The position numbers were made by a program, and so were the translations under genes. Of a DNA stretch of 53,938 nt, positions 16,451 to 28,874 are shown piece after piece. Positions within the stretch are counted from its first letter, which is position 1, and the number at the start of each line of letters is the position of its first letter. A model generated the notes under the pieces. It was not told the origin of the DNA. It saw only the letters and a list, made by a program, of their open reading frames with translations, and made no database searches. The stretch lies in the NCBI GenBank assembly GCA_934343805.1, contig CAKRIN010000018.1, forward strand, positions 1-53,938. The letters are read 5' to 3'. This stretch comes from an uncultured Lachnospira sp. (GTDB taxonomy: Bacteria; Bacillota; Clostridia; Lachnospirales; Lachnospiraceae).

Positions 16451-16919
16451 ATTCGTGAGATTCAAGAAAATCAATATATTGCTGAAATGAACCATTATAT
16501 ATGTGTGTAAGCAGATTGTTAAGCTTGTGCAGAGCATCGGACATTAATTGCTGGCTTATAACGCCGGATGTAAGAGCATCGCCAAGCTCGTCAAGATCCA
16601 CAACCTTTACACGACCATCGTTTTCTATTATTACATCAGCAAGAAGGTCGGTAAATATATAAGAGTCAGTGTTATTGTCATAACAGGTGTCTATTATGTC
16701 ACAGTAAATATATGCAAGAGTATTGTCAGAACGATAGAACTTACTGATCTTGAAGCCTTCATTGATAACGTAATATGAAATTCCATGAGAAAATTCTGCT
16801 TTCGGACGGAAAGTTTTCCAGCTGGTTATAATACATTCATTTTTGAGTAAAATAATGTTATCATCCTTGAGATTCACGCATTCATCAGGAATGAGCCTTT
16901 TTCTATACAGTATTGGCAT
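16449..16919 (-). CDS. DUF402 domain protein
   Basis: 156 residues. KISKFYRSDNTLAYIYCDIID, YIFTDLLADVIIENDGRVKVVDLDELGDALTSGVIS match the DUF402 barrel, a family that includes nucleoside tri/diphosphate phosphatases and FomD-like hydrolases. The conserved acidic residues of the barrel (YCDI, DLLADV, DLDEL) are visible. The activity of this member is not known. It is a single-gene unit with GGGGGAA in front of the ATG and its own promoter. Confidence 0.8.
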   Translation of the reverse strand: MPILYRKRLIPDECVNLKDDNIILLKNECIITSWKTFRPKAEFSHGISYYVINEGFKISKFYRSDNTLAYIYCDIIDTCYDNNTDSYIFTDLLADVIIENDGRVKVVDLDELGDALTSGVISQQLMSDALHKLNNLLTHIYNGSFQQYIDFLESHE

Positions 16920-16975
16920 AAAGATTCCCCCTTGCTTTATGGAGTGAAATTAAACATACAAATAATAATGAGAAA

Positions 16976-17004
16976 ATTATACCAGTACATTTATTAAAAT
17001 TCAA
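16976..17004 (-). promoter_or_regulatory. Promoter of the DUF402 gene
   Basis: On the minus strand: TTGAAT, 17 bases, TATAAT. Confidence 0.7.
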
Positions 17005-17056
17005 TAAAAACACCCCAAAATGTGCTGATTAATTGTATATATATAAAAACCTTTTA

Positions 17057-17085
17057 TAGACTTTTCTGAGTGTTTTTGGTAAAAT
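17057..17085 (+). promoter_or_regulatory. Probable promoter of the atp operon
   Basis: TAGACT, 17 bases, TAAAAT, 28 bases before the first ATG of the operon. Confidence 0.5.
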
Positions 17086-17113
17086 TAAAACAGACTTTTG
17101 TGAGGAACATGAT

Positions 17114-17422
17114 ATGAAGAATGAGAACCAGGCATTGCGAAACATTGTGTTGATATCCCAGCTGGCAATATGTGTTATGGTGCCGACATTTTTATGTCTG
17201 GCATTGGGAATATGGCTTGATAAGAAGTTAGGAACATGGTTTACAGTTCCGTTGCTTTTTATTGGTATAGCAGCAGGGGCAAGGAATGCTTACGTTCTGG
17301 CAATGAACACTGTAAAGCAGGATAAAGCTAAGAAAGAAAAAGCTGATCAGGCCGAGATAGAGAGAAAGGTAGAAGAATACAGGAAGAAGCAGGAAAAAGA
17401 TTCCAGTGAAATTAAGAGGTGA
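17114..17422 (+). CDS. atpZ: AtpZ/AtpI-family ATP synthase accessory protein
   Basis: 102 residues with two membrane helices (residues 10-32 and 40-62) and a charged C-terminal helix. The pattern GIWLDKKLGTWFTVPLLFIGIAAGARNAY is that of the small AtpZ/'F0F1 ATPase subunit' family at the head of atp operons. AtpZ with AtpI is linked to magnesium or calcium transport and c-ring assembly. It begins the operon and is followed three bases later by the second accessory gene. Confidence 0.82.
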   Translation: MKNENQALRNIVLISQLAICVMVPTFLCLALGIWLDKKLGTWFTVPLLFIGIAAGARNAYVLAMNTVKQDKAKKEKADQAEIERKVEEYRKKQEKDSSEIKR

Positions 17423-17425
17423 TTT

Positions 17426-17875
17426 ATGTTAAAAAGAATTAAAGATATTAATGAAGCTCTTCCGGGAATGCTGCTTATAGAATGTATTTATCTTGTCATT
17501 GCACAGATAATAATATTTGTTGTTGTTCCTAATAAGCGGATGTGTGCAATAGGATTGTTTGTGGGAGTTTTATATGCCATATTCAGTTCGTTTCATTTAA
17601 GCTTTACTATACGAAAGGTTGTGTATGGAGGACATAAACAGTCTTCAACACTTGTACTTGGGTATATCGTAAGATTTCTTGTAATGATAATACTGCTTGT
17701 ATTATTGTATGTCTTTAAAGCAGGGGATCTGTTATGTGCAATTATAGGCATGTTTTCAGAGAAGATAGCAGCATATCTGTCTCCGATGCTTGACAGAAAG
17801 AAATCCACAAAAGGGGAAAACAGTACTGGGATATCCCAGACTGATAAAAATATAATAGAAAAGGAGAGTGAGTAG
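17426..17875 (+). CDS. atpI: ATP synthase subunit I-like membrane protein
   Basis: 149 residues, four predicted membrane helices (about 14-33, 38-58, 74-92, 97-117) and a hydrophilic tail. The size, topology and position before atpB fit the ATP_synt_I family, which helps c-ring assembly. Sequence conservation in this family is low, so the call rests mostly on context. The stop abuts the atpB GTG. Confidence 0.72.
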   Translation: MLKRIKDINEALPGMLLIECIYLVIAQIIIFVVVPNKRMCAIGLFVGVLYAIFSSFHLSFTIRKVVYGGHKQSSTLVLGYIVRFLVMIILLVLLYVFKAGDLLCAIIGMFSEKIAAYLSPMLDRKKSTKGENSTGISQTDKNIIEKESE

Positions 17876-18598
17876 GTGGGAAGCGTAAGTTTGACTACGA
17901 TGGTGGCCGGAGATTCGAGTTTCATGATTAAGACGCTGTATACATTTAAAATAAATGGCGTTTCATTGAACATTGACACAACACATGTGGCTCTGCTGCT
18001 GGTATCAGTCTTCATTCTTGTTATGGCTATAATAGCAAGAGTTAAGATTAATAAAGTCGATGCTTCGGATACACCGGGAATGTTCCAGAATGCCATAGAG
18101 ATTATTGTTGAGATGTTAGGCACTATGGTTGATGGTATTATGGGTAAGAATGCCAACAGGTTTGTGAATTATATATCCACATTGTTCCTGTTTATAATAA
18201 TTTCTAACATATCCGGTTTGTTTGGGTTAAGACCACCAACGGCTGATTATGGTGTTACATTGTGTCTTGGTCTGATAACATTTGTGCTGGTTCAGTTCAA
18301 TGGTATCAAGAAGAACAAAGTTAAACACTTTACAGCATTATTCCAACCAATATGGTTTTTATTCCCGATTAATCTTATTGGTGAATTTGCAGTTCCATTA
18401 TCATTATCATTGCGTCTTTTTGGTAATGTAATGTCAGGAACAGTTCTTATGGGATTGATATATGATTTGCTCAGTCCATTCACAGTTGCGTACCCGGCAG
18501 TTCTGCATGCATATTTTGATTTGTTTTCAGGATGTATTCAGGCGTACGTATTCTGTATGTTAACAATGGTATATGTTAACGACAAGATAGCCGATTAA
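17876..18598 (+). CDS. atpB: ATP synthase F0 subunit a
   Basis: 240 residues, five to six membrane helices. The essential arginine lies in SLSLRLFGNVMSG (about residues 177-189). FSGCIQAYVFCMLTMVYV is the typical last helix. Together with the c ring it forms the ion path. It starts with GTG directly after the stop of the preceding gene, with AAGGAGA 9 bases upstream. Confidence 0.95.
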   Translation: MGSVSLTTMVAGDSSFMIKTLYTFKINGVSLNIDTTHVALLLVSVFILVMAIIARVKINKVDASDTPGMFQNAIEIIVEMLGTMVDGIMGKNANRFVNYISTLFLFIIISNISGLFGLRPPTADYGVTLCLGLITFVLVQFNGIKKNKVKHFTALFQPIWFLFPINLIGEFAVPLSLSLRLFGNVMSGTVLMGLIYDLLSPFTVAYPAVLHAYFDLFSGCIQAYVFCMLTMVYVNDKIAD

Positions 18599-18632
18599 TG
18601 GCAAATATTTTTATTAGACGGAGGATTTTTAA

Positions 18633-18890
<258 letters not shown>

Positions 18891-18926
18891 GAAGAGGTAC
18901 GAAGATAATAGAAAGGAGGCCTACAA

Positions 18927-19481
18927 TTGAATTTGTCAGGAAATACATTTGTTGCCCTAGCGGCTGATGGACGATTATTTGGTCTGGATCCGCAGCTCCT
19001 TTTTGATGCAGCAGTTACTGCAGTCAATGTATTTATACTGTTTCTTTTACTCACATTCATCCTTTTCAATCCTGTAAGGAATATGTTAAAGAAGAGACAG
19101 GACAAGATAACAAGTGACAGGGAAAACGCTGAAAGCGATAAGAAAGAGGCGAGTGCCCTTAAAGCAGAATATGAAGCTAAGTTAAAGGATGCTCACAAGG
19201 AAGCAGAACAGATCCTTAGTGAAGCAAGAAAGACGGCCATGCATAATGAAACTAAAATCATTGATGAAGCAAAGGCTGAGGCAGCAAGAATCATAGAAAG
19301 AGCTAATGTTGAAGCTGAACTTGAGAAACAGAAGGTTGCTGATGAGGTTAAACAGCAGATTGTAACTGTAGCAGCTGTTATGGCATCTAAGTTAGTTGCC
19401 AGATCTATTGATGAGAAAGACAGTGATGCTCTTATTGAAGAGACTTTGAATGAAATGGGTGAGAAAACATGGCTAAGCTAA
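18927..19481 (+). CDS. atpF: ATP synthase F0 subunit b
   Basis: 184 residues. One membrane helix at about 31-50 (AAVTAVNVFILFLLLTFILFNP) is followed by a long charged helix that forms the peripheral stalk. It begins with TTG, 6 bases after AAGGAGG; the next in-frame ATG would be inside the conserved part. It overlaps atpH by 13 bases. Confidence 0.93.
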   Translation: MNLSGNTFVALAADGRLFGLDPQLLFDAAVTAVNVFILFLLLTFILFNPVRNMLKKRQDKITSDRENAESDKKEASALKAEYEAKLKDAHKEAEQILSEARKTAMHNETKIIDEAKAEAARIIERANVEAELEKQKVADEVKQQIVTVAAVMASKLVARSIDEKDSDALIEETLNEMGEKTWLS

Positions 19482-20014
19482 TTGAAGCAACATACGGTGA
19501 TGCTTTATTTGAGCTTGCCGTAGAAGAATCCAGAGTGGATTCCCTGTATGATGAGGCTGGGGCTGTCATTAAAGCATTTAATGATAATCCGGAGTTTGGC
19601 AGACTACTCAATCATCCAGAAGTTGAAAAGGGAGAAAAAGAAGAACTTATTAATAATATTTTCTCTCAGTTTGTTTCAGGAGATATGACAGGTTTGCTGA
19701 TAACCATGGTCTCAAAGGACAGACAGAAAAAGATTGTTGATACACTTGAGTACTTTCAGAAGAAGGTTCTCGAATACAAAAAAATAGGAATTGCTTATGT
19801 AAAGACAGCCAGACCACTTACAGATGTACAGAAGAAGGCTGTTGCTGCGAAACTGTTAGAGACTACAGAATATGTAGATTTTCAGATGAATTATTCGGTT
19901 GATGAAAGTCTTATTGGCGGAATGGTAATAAGAATTGGAGATCGTGTAGTAGACAGCAGTATTAAGCATAAAATAAATGAACTTTCCAAGGATCTGATGA
20001 AGATACAGTTATAG
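19469..20014 (+). CDS. atpH: ATP synthase F1 subunit delta
   Basis: 181 residues. MAKLIEATYGDALFELAVEE at the start and DESLIGGMVIRIGDRVVDSSIKHKINEL at the end are the two conserved parts of the delta/OSCP family. It joins F1 to the peripheral stalk. Confidence 0.94.
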   Translation: MAKLIEATYGDALFELAVEESRVDSLYDEAGAVIKAFNDNPEFGRLLNHPEVEKGEKEELINNIFSQFVSGDMTGLLITMVSKDRQKKIVDTLEYFQKKVLEYKKIGIAYVKTARPLTDVQKKAVAAKLLETTEYVDFQMNYSVDESLIGGMVIRIGDRVVDSSIKHKINELSKDLMKIQL

Positions 20015-20042
20015 ATTTGTCAGGTGGAATTAGTTTAATTAA

Positions 20043-21575
<1,533 letters not shown>

Positions 21576-21601
21576 ATGTTTTGGAATGGAGGTAATAGTT
21601 T

Positions 21602-23877
<2,276 letters not shown>

Positions 23878-23890
23878 AAAAGAGGTTGTA

Positions 23891-24295
23891 ATGGCAGATT
23901 TACAGACAATAAAGCTTCTGGTTAATACGCCGGACAGAGTTTTCTACCATGATGACGCTACATTTGTTGAACTTTCTACAAGTGAAGGCGATATAGGTGT
24001 TTATCCGGGACATATTCCTCTTACAGCAGTTGTTGTTCCTTGTGTTCTGACTATACACAATGGTAATGATGTAAAGAAAGCTGCGGTACATGGTGGAATA
24101 ATAGAGATTCTCAAGGATAAGATAACTATTCTTGCTGAGGTGGCAGAATGGTCAGATGAAATCGATGTAGAAAGAGCTAACGAGGCGAGACTGCGAGCTG
24201 AAAAGAGACTTGCCAGCCATGATAATAATCTGGATATGGTAAGAGCAGAGGCAGCGCTTAAGAGATCGCTTGCGAGAATTAAGGCTGTTAATTAA
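23891..24295 (+). CDS. atpC: ATP synthase F1 subunit epsilon
   Basis: 134 residues: an N-terminal beta sandwich (residues 1 to about 85) with STSEGDIGVYPGHIPLTAVV, and a C-terminal helical hairpin (ERANEARLRAEKRLASHD). It is part of the rotor and limits ATP hydrolysis. It is the last ATP synthase gene; a terminator-like hairpin follows 12 bases later. Confidence 0.95.
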   Translation: MADLQTIKLLVNTPDRVFYHDDATFVELSTSEGDIGVYPGHIPLTAVVVPCVLTIHNGNDVKKAAVHGGIIEILKDKITILAEVAEWSDEIDVERANEARLRAEKRLASHDNNLDMVRAEAALKRSLARIKAVN

Positions 24296-24306
24296 ATAAT
24301 ATGTAT

Positions 24307-24352
24307 AAACCTTCCATTATCTGGGAATATTTCAGGTAATGGGAGGTTTTTT
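24307..24352 (+). terminator. Terminator after atpC whose 3' arm contains the next gene's ribosome site
   Basis: AAACCTTCCATTATCT (24307-24322) pairs with AGGTAATGGGAGGTTT (24334-24349) through 16 positions with two G-U pairs, followed by a T run. The right arm includes GGGAGG, which lies 7 bases before the ATG at 24354. Read-through transcripts would therefore have that site folded away. Confidence 0.85.
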
Positions 24353-24353
24353 T

Positions 24354-25079
24354 ATGGTAAAAATATATCGTTTTCAAAGGTTAATGATTATAGCGGCTGT
24401 TATTATATGGGCAGCATTTGCAACAAAAATTGTTTTCGAAGGAATAAAGGGAGAGAAAGGTAATGTTGTAGACACGTTTTGTGACAATGTTTATTATGAC
24501 CTGAGCGCATGTATTTCTGCAGAAGGAAAGATTACTAAAAATATAACTATAGGCACACAGAAGCTGCTACTTGTGGAGATGGCAGAAAAGCTGGGAATTA
24601 ACAGATATAATATTACAGAGGATGATAAAGGTATGCATTTAAGCCAGAATTCTGTAAATGGGGCAGTGCAGATAGATATTGTAAATACAGATTCTGGGGA
24701 TTATCTGAAAACAGAGGTTATATTGTATAAGGGGTTTGAGAGTGTTGAAAGTTATCAGAAAATATTAAGTGACGGATTCGATAATCTTGGAATTGATACA
24801 CAGGTTACGATAAGCATGAAGGGAAGTGTTTTAGGGGCCATGCAGATTCATGACAGAAATGAAATGGCTGACAGGATGCTTGATATGTTAGGGGCCAAAG
24901 AGGTTGCATCTGGAAATATTGAGGATTCTTATGTAGTATATGCATATTCAAAGGCAGTCGGAGATTCAGTAAAACTGGGAAAGAAGAAGATAAATGTTAA
25001 TATAACAATGAATTATGATGAAATAAACAATATAACCAATATACAGCTTGCAACACCTGTATATAACGAGGATTTCTGA
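24354..25079 (+). CDS. YwmB-like (TATA-box-binding-fold) exported protein
   Basis: 241 residues. An N-terminal membrane/signal segment (LMIIAAVIIWAAFATKIVF) is followed by a domain with KLLLVEMAEKLGINRYNI, VILYKGFESVESYQKIL and SYVVYAYSKAVGDSVKLGKKKINVNITMNYDEINNITNIQLATPVYNEDF. The last part and the position directly behind atpC match YwmB of B. subtilis, a family with a TATA-binding-protein fold of unknown function. The start at 24354 has GGGAGG in front; the frame opens at 24339. The neighbours downstream differ from Bacillus, where murA follows. Confidence 0.7.
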   Translation: MVKIYRFQRLMIIAAVIIWAAFATKIVFEGIKGEKGNVVDTFCDNVYYDLSACISAEGKITKNITIGTQKLLLVEMAEKLGINRYNITEDDKGMHLSQNSVNGAVQIDIVNTDSGDYLKTEVILYKGFESVESYQKILSDGFDNLGIDTQVTISMKGSVLGAMQIHDRNEMADRMLDMLGAKEVASGNIEDSYVVYAYSKAVGDSVKLGKKKINVNITMNYDEINNITNIQLATPVYNEDF

Positions 25080-25162
25080 TTAAACTTGCCTATTGAGGTT
25101 TTTGGTTAAAGATATTAAAATATCTTTATATATGCAGACAAAAATAATTAATGGGGAATGAT

Positions 25163-26311
25163 ATGGAATTAAAAGAACTTTTAGATAAATGTATTAATGA
25201 TAAGCTTATAGATCTTACAATAAGCGGACAAAAGAACAAGGATGAAGAAAAGGCGTTAAGAGTTAAGATCCGCCCGGTGCAGCTTAAGGAAGACCTGATG
25301 TATCAGGCATCAGAATTTGTAGGGAAGAAGGTGCTGCATACTAATTATACCAGTGAGCAGATAAAGAATAAAATCGAAGGATATATGAAGAACGATTTTA
25401 AGCAGGCACAGTTTTGCATGATGGACGCTAATGCCACAATATTAAGTTCAAAGAGCGGAACTTTAACTTGCAAATACAAAAGACTTAACCAGTTAAAAAG
25501 TCAGAAAGATCTTTCACATAACAGATCCAAAGAGTATATTCTGAAAGAAGGAATTAAAGTGGATTTTCTGGTAGATCTTGGCGTTATGACAAAGGATGGA
25601 GCCATAGTAAGAACTAAATACGATAAATTCAGACAGATTAACAGATTTCTTGAATTTATAGAGGATATTCTTCCGCAGCTGGACAGGCAGAAAGAACAGA
25701 CTATTATAGATTTTGGTTGTGGTAAATCATATCTTACATTTGCAATGTATTATTATCTTAAAGTGCTGAAAGGATATAATATCAGGATTATCGGACTGGA
25801 TTTGAAAAAAGATGTCATTGAGCATTGCAATGAACTGCGGACAAGATATGGATATGATAAGCTTGACTTTTATGAAGGAGATATTGCTTCATACAAGGGA
25901 GTTAAATCTGTTGATATGGTAGTAACACTTCATGCATGTGATACGGCCACAGATTATGCATTAGCCAAAGCAGTTGCATGGGGAGCCAGGGTTATTTTGT
26001 CAGTTCCATGCTGTCAGCATGAAGCAAACAGGACAATTAGTAATGAAGTTCTTGCACCAGTTATGGATTATGGCATATTAAAGGAAAGATTTGCGGCTAT
26101 AGCAACAGATGGTGTAAGGGCAAAGCTGCTTGAATCAAAAGGATATCAGACACAGATATTGGAATTTATAGATATGGAACACACGCCAAAGAATCTGCTT
26201 ATACGGGCGGTAAAGACGGGAAAATGTGACAGAAAAGCTTTTGAGGAAGTTGTCAGGATGAAAGATGCACTTAACATTGATTTGACATTGATGAAGCTTT
26301 TGGAGGATTAA
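25163..26311 (+). CDS. SAM-dependent methyltransferase (Methyltransf_32-like)
   Basis: 382 residues. The first 190 residues contain a conserved region with TCKYKRLNQLKSQKDLSHNRSKEYIL, and the Rossmann methyltransferase domain starts with TIIDFGCGKSYLTFAMYYYL (SAM-binding motif I) followed by IIGLDLKKDVIEHCN. VVTLHACDTATDYAL and ILSVPCCQHE are typical of the Methyltransf_32 group, related to RNA-modifying enzymes. The target is unknown. ATG 25163 and ATG 25151 are both possible starts; neither has a strong ribosome site. The next gene begins two bases after the stop. Confidence 0.8.
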   Translation: MELKELLDKCINDKLIDLTISGQKNKDEEKALRVKIRPVQLKEDLMYQASEFVGKKVLHTNYTSEQIKNKIEGYMKNDFKQAQFCMMDANATILSSKSGTLTCKYKRLNQLKSQKDLSHNRSKEYILKEGIKVDFLVDLGVMTKDGAIVRTKYDKFRQINRFLEFIEDILPQLDRQKEQTIIDFGCGKSYLTFAMYYYLKVLKGYNIRIIGLDLKKDVIEHCNELRTRYGYDKLDFYEGDIASYKGVKSVDMVVTLHACDTATDYALAKAVAWGARVILSVPCCQHEANRTISNEVLAPVMDYGILKERFAAIATDGVRAKLLESKGYQTQILEFIDMEHTPKNLLIRAVKTGKCDRKAFEEVVRMKDALNIDLTLMKLLED

Positions 26312-26312
26312 A

Positions 26313-28850
26313 TTGAAAAATATCAGAAATTATAGCATATCAGGAACAAAGTATTTTGTATTGGCTGTTATATTCATAGTTACTGTTGTAATTACATTTA
26401 TATCAATGAAGTTTGAACAGATAATGCCATCAGCAACAACTATGTCAGATGCGAGTATACCTACAGTTTCAATGAAGACAGAAGAGGGAAAAGAGTTCAA
26501 TATATTGCATGGTTATACTATGGATATAGATTCCACATTGTTTTATGGGAATATTACACCGGTATCAAAGGACAGAAAGCTGCCAATAAGTATTAATACA
26601 TATGGAGAAGAGATAAAAGAGATATCATACCGGATAAGATCTATAGATGATAAGTCTCTTATAGAGAATACTAAGGTTGAGGAATATACACAGAATGGCA
26701 ATACTGTAAATGCCATATTGAATATTAAGAATCTTATTGATGCAGGAAAAGAGTATGCTCTTGAAGTTGTATTAAAAACAGGAAAATATGATGACATATA
26801 TTATTATACAAGAATAATGTATGGAGGGGATTATGATATCCAGAAGAAAATTGATTTTGTTCTGGATTTCAATTCGTGTACATTTGACAAAGACAGACTG
26901 AAGGATATAGCGGGATACCTTGAAACATCAGGATTAGGAGATAACACTAATTATGGAAAGGTTAATATTAACTGTTCATTAAGTCAGGTTGGATGGGGAG
27001 ATTTAGAACCATTTGTTGAAAGTGATATTGTACCAGAAGTAATATCAATAACGGATGATGTTGCAATAATAAGACTTGATTACAGAATAGGTGCCGCTAA
27101 TGATTATGATTCTAACGATTCATACAAGGTTAGTGAATATTACAGGATAAGACAGACTAATACCGGATTCTATCTTCTTAATTACGAAAGAGAAGCTAAC
27201 CAGATATTCGATGCCAAGAATGATCTTACTTCATCATCAAAGATTAATCTTGGAATAAATGCATCATCTGATGTTACATTTGATTCTGATGAAAAGGGCG
27301 AGTATACCTATTTTGTAAATCAGGGATCATTATGGTGCTTTAACGATAGTTCACACACATTTACAAGGGTATTTTCTTTTGAAGGCGAGGAGACAGATTC
27401 AGTAAGAGAAGGATATAATGCACACACTATCAAGATAATGAGCGTTAATGATAATGGTAACAGCACTTTTCTGGTATCAGGATATATGAACAGGGGAGAG
27501 CATGAAGGTCAGGTAGGCGTTTCACTGTGTGATTATTCATATGCTGATAATAATGTAACGGAAAGATTGTTTATACCACTTGCCATACCATATAATATTC
27601 TTTCTGAGAATGTTGGTGGAGTGGCGTACGTATCGGGTGATAAGTTTTATATTCTTATTGATGAGACATTATATTCTGTTGATCTTGACAGTAAAGAAGT
27701 CATGACAGAGATTGACGGACTAAAAGATGGAACTTATTCTGTATCAGAATATGGAGATGCTATTGCATATAGTGTATCAGGAGATATCAATAATACAGAT
27801 GTGATAAGAATCCTTAACATGAATAATGATACTGATTATGAGCTGACAGCGTCTGAAGGCGATACATTAAAGCCACTTGGATATATACAGTCAGATTTTA
27901 TATATGGAACAGCACATAAGTCTGATATACTTGCAAAGCAGGATGGCAGCAGCGTACTTGCAATGTATAAAGTTGGAATAATGGATGTTGATTACAACGA
28001 TATAAAAGAGTATGAACAGCCTGGTATATATGTGTCAGATGCGGAAGTTGAGGGCATGAGAATAACATTGTCAAGAATGGTCAAGTCAGAAGATGGCTAT
28101 ACATCAACAAGCATAGACCAGCTTATTAATAAAGATGAAAATGTTTCTGATAACAGTGTAGAAACAGAAGTGATAAGTACAGATGCAAGAAAGCAGGAAT
28201 TATATCTGGATCTTCTTACCAGAGTATCGGATATATCTGTATCATACCGGACTTCTGGCGAGATTGTTTTTAGGAATAATACGCAGCTTGATCTGGACAG
28301 TGATTTTAAATGGGACGGAAAGTATTATGTATATGGATACGGCGTGTTTAAAGGCAGCAGAATAAAACTCGAGTCGGCAGTTACACTTGCGTATGACACA
28401 TATGGAACAGTGACAGATAGCAGCTGCAGACTTGTATGGCAGAGATATAGGAGTACGCAGGCTTCGATAGATGGAATTACTCCTGTTATAACAGGTGATT
28501 CACTGATAAGTTCAGTACAGATGCTGTGTAATTATCTTGGCAGCGATATAAATGCGTCTTCTTATATGGGACAGGGACATAATGCGGTTGAAACCCTTAA
28601 TAGTATTAGTGGTGTTACAGGAATTAATCTTACAGGAATAACATATGAGAAGGTTCTTAGCTATGTATCAAAAGGTTGTCCTGTAATAGCCAGAACAGAA
28701 TCAGATGGATATATTGTTATTATCGCATATAATTCAAGTGAGATTGCATATATTGATTCATCGACAGGCAAAGTTGAGACTGTATCAATGACAGATGCAG
28801 GAAAAATGTTTTCTCAGGGTGGAAATGTATTTGTAACATATTTTAAATGA
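26313..28850 (+). CDS. Large membrane-anchored protein with a C39-like pseudopeptidase domain
   Basis: 845 residues, starting with TTG six bases after GGAGGA. A membrane helix at about residues 13-34 leads to an extracellular region. Residues 50-310 are rich in beta strands, and about 310-600 has repeated short strand motifs such as YTYFVNQGSLWCFNDSSH and GDKFYILIDETLYSVDLDSKEV, like a beta propeller. The last 120 residues follow the peptidase C39-like plan (SSVQMLCNYLGSDI ... KGCPVIARTESDGYIVIIAYNSSEIAYIDSSTGKVETVSM). However, the catalytic Cys position holds Ser-Ser and the His position holds Tyr, so it is probably inactive. It stands between a methyltransferase and a PBP gene. I do not know its role; binding of wall peptides is a guess. 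Confidence 0.6.
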   Translation: MKNIRNYSISGTKYFVLAVIFIVTVVITFISMKFEQIMPSATTMSDASIPTVSMKTEEGKEFNILHGYTMDIDSTLFYGNITPVSKDRKLPISINTYGEEIKEISYRIRSIDDKSLIENTKVEEYTQNGNTVNAILNIKNLIDAGKEYALEVVLKTGKYDDIYYYTRIMYGGDYDIQKKIDFVLDFNSCTFDKDRLKDIAGYLETSGLGDNTNYGKVNINCSLSQVGWGDLEPFVESDIVPEVISITDDVAIIRLDYRIGAANDYDSNDSYKVSEYYRIRQTNTGFYLLNYEREANQIFDAKNDLTSSSKINLGINASSDVTFDSDEKGEYTYFVNQGSLWCFNDSSHTFTRVFSFEGEETDSVREGYNAHTIKIMSVNDNGNSTFLVSGYMNRGEHEGQVGVSLCDYSYADNNVTERLFIPLAIPYNILSENVGGVAYVSGDKFYILIDETLYSVDLDSKEVMTEIDGLKDGTYSVSEYGDAIAYSVSGDINNTDVIRILNMNNDTDYELTASEGDTLKPLGYIQSDFIYGTAHKSDILAKQDGSSVLAMYKVGIMDVDYNDIKEYEQPGIYVSDAEVEGMRITLSRMVKSEDGYTSTSIDQLINKDENVSDNSVETEVISTDARKQELYLDLLTRVSDISVSYRTSGEIVFRNNTQLDLDSDFKWDGKYYVYGYGVFKGSRIKLESAVTLAYDTYGTVTDSSCRLVWQRYRSTQASIDGITPVITGDSLISSVQMLCNYLGSDINASSYMGQGHNAVETLNSISGVTGINLTGITYEKVLSYVSKGCPVIARTESDGYIVIIAYNSSEIAYIDSSTGKVETVSMTDAGKMFSQGGNVFVTYFK

Positions 28851-28874
28851 TTCTTGTATAGTTGATGAGGTAAA

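Noticed and set aside
25100..25130. AT-only inverted repeat TAAAGATATT/AATATCTTTA before the methyltransferase gene
   Set aside because: No GC pairs and no T run; likely chance in AT-rich sequence, at most part of a promoter.
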